Of a DNA stretch of 64,000 bases, positions 58,484 to 64,000 are shown piece by piece. The stretch covers positions 112,211,702 to 112,275,701 of the forward strand of contig NC_044981.1 of the NCBI RefSeq assembly GCF_008728515.1, in the 5' to 3' direction. Under the pieces are notes generated by a model. That model did no database searches. It was given only the letters and a program-made list of their open reading frames with translations, and was not told the DNA's origin. Both the position numbers and the translations under genes were made by a program. Origin of the DNA: Papio anubis. Taxonomy: Eukaryota > Chordata > Mammalia > Primates > Cercopithecidae. Each line of letters starts with the position of its first letter. Within the stretch, counting starts at the first letter, position 1.

Positions 58484-59189
58484 GAAGATAATTCTTGTTC
58501 TTCTGTTCCCACACCAATCAATCTTCCACAGGACCCGCCCATCAGGAAGGCATGCCCTGAGCACAGAGGGGTCTTTTTAAAATTCCAATTCACCTTTGAC
58601 CTCTTCTGAACAAAATGTATGATTTTAGAATGTGTTGTACAAACATTTGTCTGATCATTTAATTAAGCTATTACCAAAAGAAGATTCATGAAAATACATT
58701 ATTTCACCATCAAACCAGCAAATCTAGAAGACTAATTAATCTAGAAGACTAATCTGTTCTAAATTAGAGATCCTTAATGTTTTAAGCACATAAATACAAA
58801 GCTAAATTTGGACAAAACAACAAATTAGAAAAACTACCTAATAAAATAAAGAAATCCTGAAAACAAACAGACCTTTCTCAACAGTGACTAAAACTATGTT
58901 AGAATATAATATTCTACTTCAGTTTTTTTTACATTGTTGAGTCTTCTGTGTAAGTGAAAAAATATTGAAAAGGATCAGATTAAATGTGATATGGTTATTT
59001 GGTGTAACATATATCTTTGGGTTAAAACAAGTATTGTGAAAACTAATCAGTTGTAGAAATGCAAATCATGCCAAGAAGTAAAGCATGTTAAAAATAAAAA
59101 ACAATGATTAAGTGAAGTACCACTTAACCGGGGTCAAGGAATGTAAATCTCGTCAAGATCCTGTAGTCAAAAAATATAAATAGTTCTAT
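58484..59189. other. Unique AT-rich sequence
   Basis: A 16-bp tandem duplication 'aatctagaagactaat' occurs at 58721-58736 and 58738-58753. No gene recognised. Confidence 0.5.
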
Positions 59190-59660
59190 TATACAGACAG
59201 TGCATGTGTATATTTACTGCAGCACTCTTCACAATAGCAAAGACATAGAATCAACCTAAATGCCCATCAACAATAGACTAGATAAAGAAAAGTTGGTATA
59301 TATACACCATGGAATACTACACAGCCATAAAAAGAAAGAGATCATGTCCTCTGCAGGAACATGGGTGGAGTTGGAGGCCATTATCCTTAGCAAACTAATG
59401 CAGGAACAGAAAACCAAATACCACACGTTCTCAAAAGTAGAAGCTAAATGATGAGAACACATGGACACATACAGGGGAACAACACACACTGGGGCCTTAA
59501 GGGTGGGAGGAGGGAGAGGATCAGGAAAAAATAAGTAATGGGTGCTCAGCTTAATACCTGGGTGACAAAATAATCTGTACATCAAACTCCCATAAAAAAA
59601 GTTTACATATACAACAAAACTTCACTTACACCCCGAACTTAAAAGTTGAAGTTAAAAGCA
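59190..59660 (+). mobile_element. 5'-truncated primate L1 (L1P) 3' end
   Basis: 'acaccatggaatactacaca', 'gaaaaccaaataccacacgt', 'gatgagaacacatggacaca' and 'tggggcctta' match L1P ORF2 end/3'UTR. It ends near 'ccccgaacttaaaagttg'. Younger than the L1M pieces elsewhere here. Confidence 0.88.
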
Positions 59661-59664
59661 TGCA

Positions 59665-59688
59665 AACACACACACACACACACACACA
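59665..59688. repeat. (CA)n microsatellite at an L1-Alu junction
   Basis: About 12 CA units between the L1P tail and a truncated Alu. Confidence 0.95.
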
Positions 59689-59696
59689 GAAAAGTC

Positions 59697-59946
59697 AAGG
59701 TGGGAGGATCACCTGAGGTCAGGAGTTTGAGACCAGCCTGACCAATATGGTGAAACCTTGTCTCCACTAAAAATACAAAAATTTGCTGGGCATGGCGACA
59801 GGTGCCTGTAATCCCAGCTACCTGGGAGGCTGAGGCAGGAGAATTGCTTGAACCCAGGAAGCAGAGGTTGCAGTGAGCTGAGATCGCACCATTGCACTCC
59901 AGCCTGGGCAACAAGAGTAAAACTCCGTCTCAAAAAAAAAAAAAAA
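59697..59946 (+). mobile_element. 5'-truncated Alu
   Basis: Alu sequence begins inside the left arm at 'aggtgggaggatcacctgag'. Right arm and A-tail are intact. Confidence 0.94.
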
Positions 59947-60855
59947 GACTAAGCCAGGCATAATTTAAAAGAAAAGTCAAACCTGACCACCCCACACACC
60001 GCTGCTTCCATGGCTCCTCACTGAGCTGAAAATTCTGACTCCCTGGCTTGGCCCACAAGGTCCTACTGGTTGGACTACAGAAACTTCTCCAGCTTCGCCT
60101 CATGCTTAGCAGCCATCCCGGCCTGGTATCCATTTCCTGAACATTCTCCCCCTTTCTCCCCCAGGTTCTCAGTGCTCAGTCTTTGAGTCGGCCACCTACT
60201 GGCCCAGGCCGTTCCCAGCTTCAGGTCATCCCCCACCTCAGGCCCTGACCCCACCTTGGCCTCCGGCAAACACTGTCAGTTGGCTTCTCCCTCTCTGAGC
60301 CATCATGATGTTTATCAACCACTCTGGACCCCCGGAAGCTCAGGTCCTGACACAGTGCACAGACGCGCTGCTCCCAAAAGCTTTCCATGCTTCCAGCTTC
60401 AGATTGTCAAAATCAAGTAGACAGGATGTGGAGCTCACCTATACAATGACAAGCCTATGGATCAGTCAGTATTGAAGGTCACATAAAGTCCAAACACACA
60501 GCAGGGCTCAGCAAAAGCCCAGTGGAATCACTGAGTTCACTGAGGGCACTGTCTGGCAACACACTCCCCTCTGAGGCCCAGCTCTAAATGACGCAGGGCA
60601 TTTGCTCTTCAGACCAACAGTGGAATTACATCCCTTCAAAATGGATGGGAAAATTGCTCCTGAGGGCTTCTGAAGACCATACCACGAGGAAAAGCCTGTT
60701 TGCTAAGCTTCCTGGAATTAATGTCTTTTCTCCCTGATTAAATAAAACAATTAATTATCTGAACTGAGGGTGGAGATGTGGCAAGGGGCATTCCTTTATA
60801 GAAGACCCGAGAACAGTGGGGCCCCACTCCATTTATCGCAAGACCAGGCACGAAT
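59947..60855. other. Unique sequence of intron 1
   Basis: No repeat or gene recognised. Confidence 0.5.
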
Positions 60856-60859
60856 ATTC

Positions 60860-61220
60860 CGGTGGCCTCCTTCCAGAGACAGGGTAGGGCTGGGCTTTGC
60901 TGCCCCTCTGGAGCTGGGTGTGACTAAGGGACTTGCTTTGGCCAAGGAACTCCGACATGAAGTGATGTGTGCACTTCCTGGTAGAAGCTTTAGGAGCCGA
61001 CAGGTGCCACGCCTGACCCTTGCCTGCCTTGCGAGTCATGGCCACACATGTCCACACAGAGCCTCAGCAGCCTAGGTCCCTGAGTGATGGTGAGAATAGA
61101 AACCCACATTAGCCAATATAAGCTACACAGCAAGAGTGAGAATATGACTTGCTTAGTGTAAGCCACTGAAATTTTGGGTCACTCCTGAGTGTAACATAGC
61201 CTCGCCTATCCTCACCGATA
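60860..61220 (+). mobile_element. MLT1-type LTR fragment
   Basis: 'gacttgctttggccaaggaa', 'gtaagccactgaaattttgg' and the GC-richer middle match MLT1 LTRs. Confidence 0.65.
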
Positions 61221-61610
61221 CACAGAGCTGATTTGTCACTGCTTGCTGGAATGATAAATGATCATCAGCTTCCTAATAGAGACAGGGAGGCCACAGAGCT
61301 ATTATGCAGAGGTAGCCTTCACTCTGTGGAGCCCTGAGCCCTGCACCCAGCAGCAAGGGTAGGCAGAAACACAGCATCTTCCAATCAAACACATTATCTG
61401 TCAGAATCTATGCTAAGTGCTAGGAATATGGTAGTGGACTGTTGCCGGAAACTCCTGTGGTTAATGCAAGGGTGGTCCCCGTGGCAAGATGAGCAGTCAG
61501 GAAATCGGTGAGGTAGTTGGCAAGGGCAAAGAGCAAAGGGCAGATGACAGGGGCCTTGCAGGTCTGTGTGACTCTTTCATGAGACACAGTCGGTGTCAGG
61601 CTGACCATTG
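61221..61610. other. Unique sequence of intron 1
   Basis: A weak L2/MIR-like end ('tatgctaagtgctaggaata') at 61408. Otherwise nothing. Confidence 0.4.
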
Positions 61611-61614
61611 CTAC

Positions 61615-61780
61615 ACACTTTTCTAAGTGTTTCACCTGCACTTAACCCCTTCATCCTCACAACTACCCTGTAAGAGAGGCAATACCATCGTTGACATATT
61701 ATAGATGAGGAAATTGATACAGAAAGAAGTTGAGTAAATAATGGACCCATGCAACCCAGCCAAACTGAAAAGCAGGAAGT
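61615..61780 (-). mobile_element. MIR
   Basis: 'ttaaccccttcatcctcaca', 'actaccctgtaagagaggca' and 'atagatgaggaaattgatac' are reverse MIR. Confidence 0.75.
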
Positions 61781-62069
61781 GAGAATGCTACTACATCAGA
61801 AATGGAGTATAGTTAATAACGGCCAGGAATGAAAAGGGGGAAAGACCTGTAACTAAATATGATAGCCAGGAGCCAACAACAGATGGTATGTTTAGGTGAG
61901 AAGGTCCTGGTTGCCCAACCATGGACATGAGGGTATGAAGGGAGAATTAGTCAATCCCACTGCCAACGGATGAATAAAGCCATAACCTCATGATCAAGCG
62001 TATCTCAGTCAGGCTATGCGGCTACCCATGTGTGCCCAGCTTTGGTTTGTTCAAATAGATAATTTTATT

Positions 62070-62210
62070 CATTCACCAACTAATTCACAAATTGTTTTGG
62101 GCACCAGCCCTGTGCAAGGCACTGTCTTACACTCTGGGACACAAGAGTAAACAAAATCGTGTGGTGGCTGCTTTCAAGAAGCCTTTCAATCAAGGGGAAA
62201 AACTAGACAG
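62070..62210 (-). mobile_element. L2 3' end fragment, reverse orientation
   Basis: 'ccctgtgcaaggcactgtct' and 'aagagtaaacaaaatcgtgt' are the reverse L2 terminus. Confidence 0.6.
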
Positions 62211-62381
62211 ACTGGGAGTAAGGACCCACTGAGGGCAAAACAGAGGCTACTTGTCCACATTTTTGGCAGACAGAAGTCCAAAATATGCTTAAAAACTGCT
62301 GTCTCCAAGATATAGGTACAGTAATGACAAAACACACCACATGGCCATGAAGAGGATGGGATGGGGGAAGGGACAAAAGGG

Positions 62382-62560
62382 ATATGTTCTGAGAAATGCA
62401 TCCATAGGTGATTCTGTCATTGTACAAACATCATAGAGTGAACTTACACAATCTAGACGGTACAGCCTACTCCATGCCTAGGCTGTAGGGTATGGCCTAT
62501 TGCTCCTTGGCCACACACCTGTGCAGCATGTGACTGTCCTACAAGATACTGTCTACCAGG
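62382..62560 (+). mobile_element. MER2-like element, partial
   Basis: 'gatatgttctgagaaatgca', 'catcatagagtgaacttaca' and 'atggcctattgctccttggc' match the MER2 5' half. Confidence 0.8.
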
Positions 62561-63098
62561 AGGTGGCTGGATACCCTCTTCCAAGGGAAGTGAGGCTTGC
62601 CGAGGAGCAAGAGGAGGTGGCAATGATGGAGACGGCCCCTCCATACTCCATTTGTGCCTTGGCACAAAGACATGATTGGTCACAGACTGAGTCCCTCCTG
62701 TGTTCACATCACATCCTACCTGGGATACTCATTCTCCACGCACACTTGGATGTGTGACTACACCTGCAAATTAGTTGCTAAAGAACCCATATATTAACTT
62801 CTGAATCTATGACAGAGAAGAAAACAACATTCACCTTGCCCGATTAGCTCACGGGGTTGTCACAACTAATCCTTCTTCAAAAACCAAAAGAATCACTGAC
62901 CTGCTATCAACAGGAACTCCTTAAAACTTGGGAAATATGTGAACAGTCGGAAAGTAGGTGTTACGTGATAGCAAGTCTCTGCTGTTTCTCTCAGATGTTT
63001 AAAATAAACATGCTTATAAATATACATCAACACGAGATTCTACATAAACCACTGAAACTTTTGTTTGATTTGCTCATCTTAAGAAATGTCCCAGTTTG
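62561..63098. other. Unique sequence of intron 1
   Basis: No repeat or gene recognised. Confidence 0.5.
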
Positions 63099-63397
63099 GG
63101 CCGGGCATGGTGGCTCATGCCTGTAATCCCAGCACTTTGGGAGGCTGAGGTGCGTGGACCACAAGGTCAGGAGTTCAAGACCAGCCTGGCCAAGATGGTG
63201 AAACCCCGTCTCTACTAAAAATACAAAAAATTAGCCAGGTGCAGTGGCAGTCGCCTGTAATCCCAGCTACTTGGGAGGCTGAGGCAGGAGAACCACTTGA
63301 ACTCGGAGGGCGGAGGTTGCAGTGAGCCGAGATCGTGCCATTGCACTCCAGCCTGGGTGACAGAGTGAGACTCTGTCTCAAAAAAAAAAAAAAGAAA
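63099..63397 (+). mobile_element. AluS with a long target duplication
   Basis: Full-length. 'aagaaatgtcccagtttg' before and 'aagaaacgtcccagtttg' after give an 18-bp duplication with one mismatch. Confidence 0.96.
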
Positions 63398-63415
63398 AAG
63401 AAACGTCCCAGTTTG

Positions 63416-63825
63416 GTGACTTGGTAGAACCCGCAGTCAGATATTAACCAGGTTCATAATAACTCTCTCTGTGCTATGACATTTGGAAGCATTTTTCTGA
63501 ACACCGAATTTCCCTGAAGTCCTAACACAAAATATGTTTATTTTTTATTCTACTTCCTTTTTGTACAGGTGGAGCAATAAAGTTGAATTTACACACCCAT
63601 TTTCACCAACTCATTTCCTCTTTATAATTTCAGGGCTGACTGTACTAAAGAAAATTCAAGTAAAGTTTATGACTAACATCAGCCAGAATTGCTTGCTAAT
63701 AGTCCAAGATAACTCACACACATACCAAAAAAAAATCCCCTTCAAATATGAAAAGTCTAATTTGCTATAGTAATCATGAAAGATAGAATTAAAAAACAAC
63801 AGAATCTTTGCACTATTTGTATCGA
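63416..63825. other. Unique AT-rich sequence
   Basis: No repeat or gene recognised. Confidence 0.5.
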
Positions 63826-63829
63826 GTGG

Positions 63830-64000
63830 ATATTTATGGATTTCCAGCATAATAATGTTTCCACTAACAGTGGACCACATATACAACAGTGGTCCCATAA
63901 GATTATAGTACCATATTTTTACTGCACCTTTTCTGTGTGTAGACGTGTTTAGATATACAAATGCTTCCATTGTGTTACAACTGCCTACAGTATTCAGGAT
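63830..64000 (-). mobile_element. MER2-like element, cut by the window end
   Basis: 'cagtggtcccataagattat', 'tttttactgcaccttttctg' and 'tacaactgcctacagtattc' are MER2 in the orientation opposite to the 62382 copy. Confidence 0.8.

Larger units (their letters stand above)
1..64000 (-). other. PPP1R14C: PPP1R14C gene body, internal part (introns 1-3 with exons 2 and 3)
   Basis: The whole window appears to lie inside one minus-strand gene, because two in-frame neighbouring exons sit near its middle and neither the first nor the last exon is visible. Intron 1 occupies 31748 to at least 64000, intron 2 is 29622-31663 and intron 3 is 1-29588. The product family inhibits the catalytic subunit of protein phosphatase 1 after phosphorylation by PKC-type kinases. 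No CpG island, promoter, terminal exon or minus-strand polyadenylation site was recognised. That the transcript covers the whole window is inferred from the missing end exons. Confidence 0.8.

Overview
The window looks like a primate genome, most likely an Old World monkey. It carries 25 recognisable Alu or Alu-monomer insertions, many L1, L2 and MIR fragments, several mammalian LTRs and MER2 elements. The Alu at 8257-8499 has the right-arm motif 'agatccggcc', which I associate with the AluYR lineage of cercopithecoid monkeys rather than with human AluY. There is no sign of bacterial or viral gene organisation.

The only protein-coding sequence I can support is two small exons on the minus strand. 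Exon 2 (31664-31747, 84 bp) and exon 3 (29589-29621, 33 bp) have good splice sites and encode adjacent pieces of a PPP1R14-family inhibitor of protein phosphatase 1. The best match is PPP1R14C (KEPI). Both exons are phase 0 at each end and join in frame. Exon 1 (amino terminus, phospho-inhibitory segment) and exon 4 (carboxy terminus, 3'UTR) were searched for by eye and are not seen. The window would therefore be part of intron 1 (at least 32 kb), exon 2, intron 2 (2,042 bp), exon 3 and part of intron 3 (at least 29.5 kb).

Layout: 1-7 kb is a reverse-oriented old L1 broken by Alus and an ERV-type LTR. 7-13 kb holds MIR, Alu and a second reverse L1. 13.5-15.1 kb is a forward L1. 15-21 kb is mostly unique with one young Alu. 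21.4-24.8 kb is a long forward L1 with a large internal gap. 25-30.3 kb is dense in Alu and contains exon 3. 30.3-36.4 kb is Alu-free and contains exon 2 and a polypurine tract. 36.4-38.4 kb is a 1.9-kb CA-rich minisatellite of about 27 units averaging 72-73 bp. 38.4-49 kb contains MLT1, L2, MIR, MST-like and L1 remnants. 49.2 kb is a 48-bp minisatellite. 50-64 kb holds L2, MaLR, hAT, Alu, L1P and MER2 elements.

I found no evidence of a new biological system. The points most worth a second look are the higher-order structure of the 1.9-kb minisatellite (UG-rich in the PPP1R14C pre-mRNA), an inverted copy of flanking DNA inserted inside an MLT1 LTR (39.4-40.0 kb), opposite-strand Alus flanking the 33-nt exon 3, the long polypyrimidine stretch upstream of exon 2, and two pairs of diverged non-Alu duplicated segments at 52-57 kb. 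Repeat family names come from recognition by eye, and boundaries are good to about 5-30 bp.
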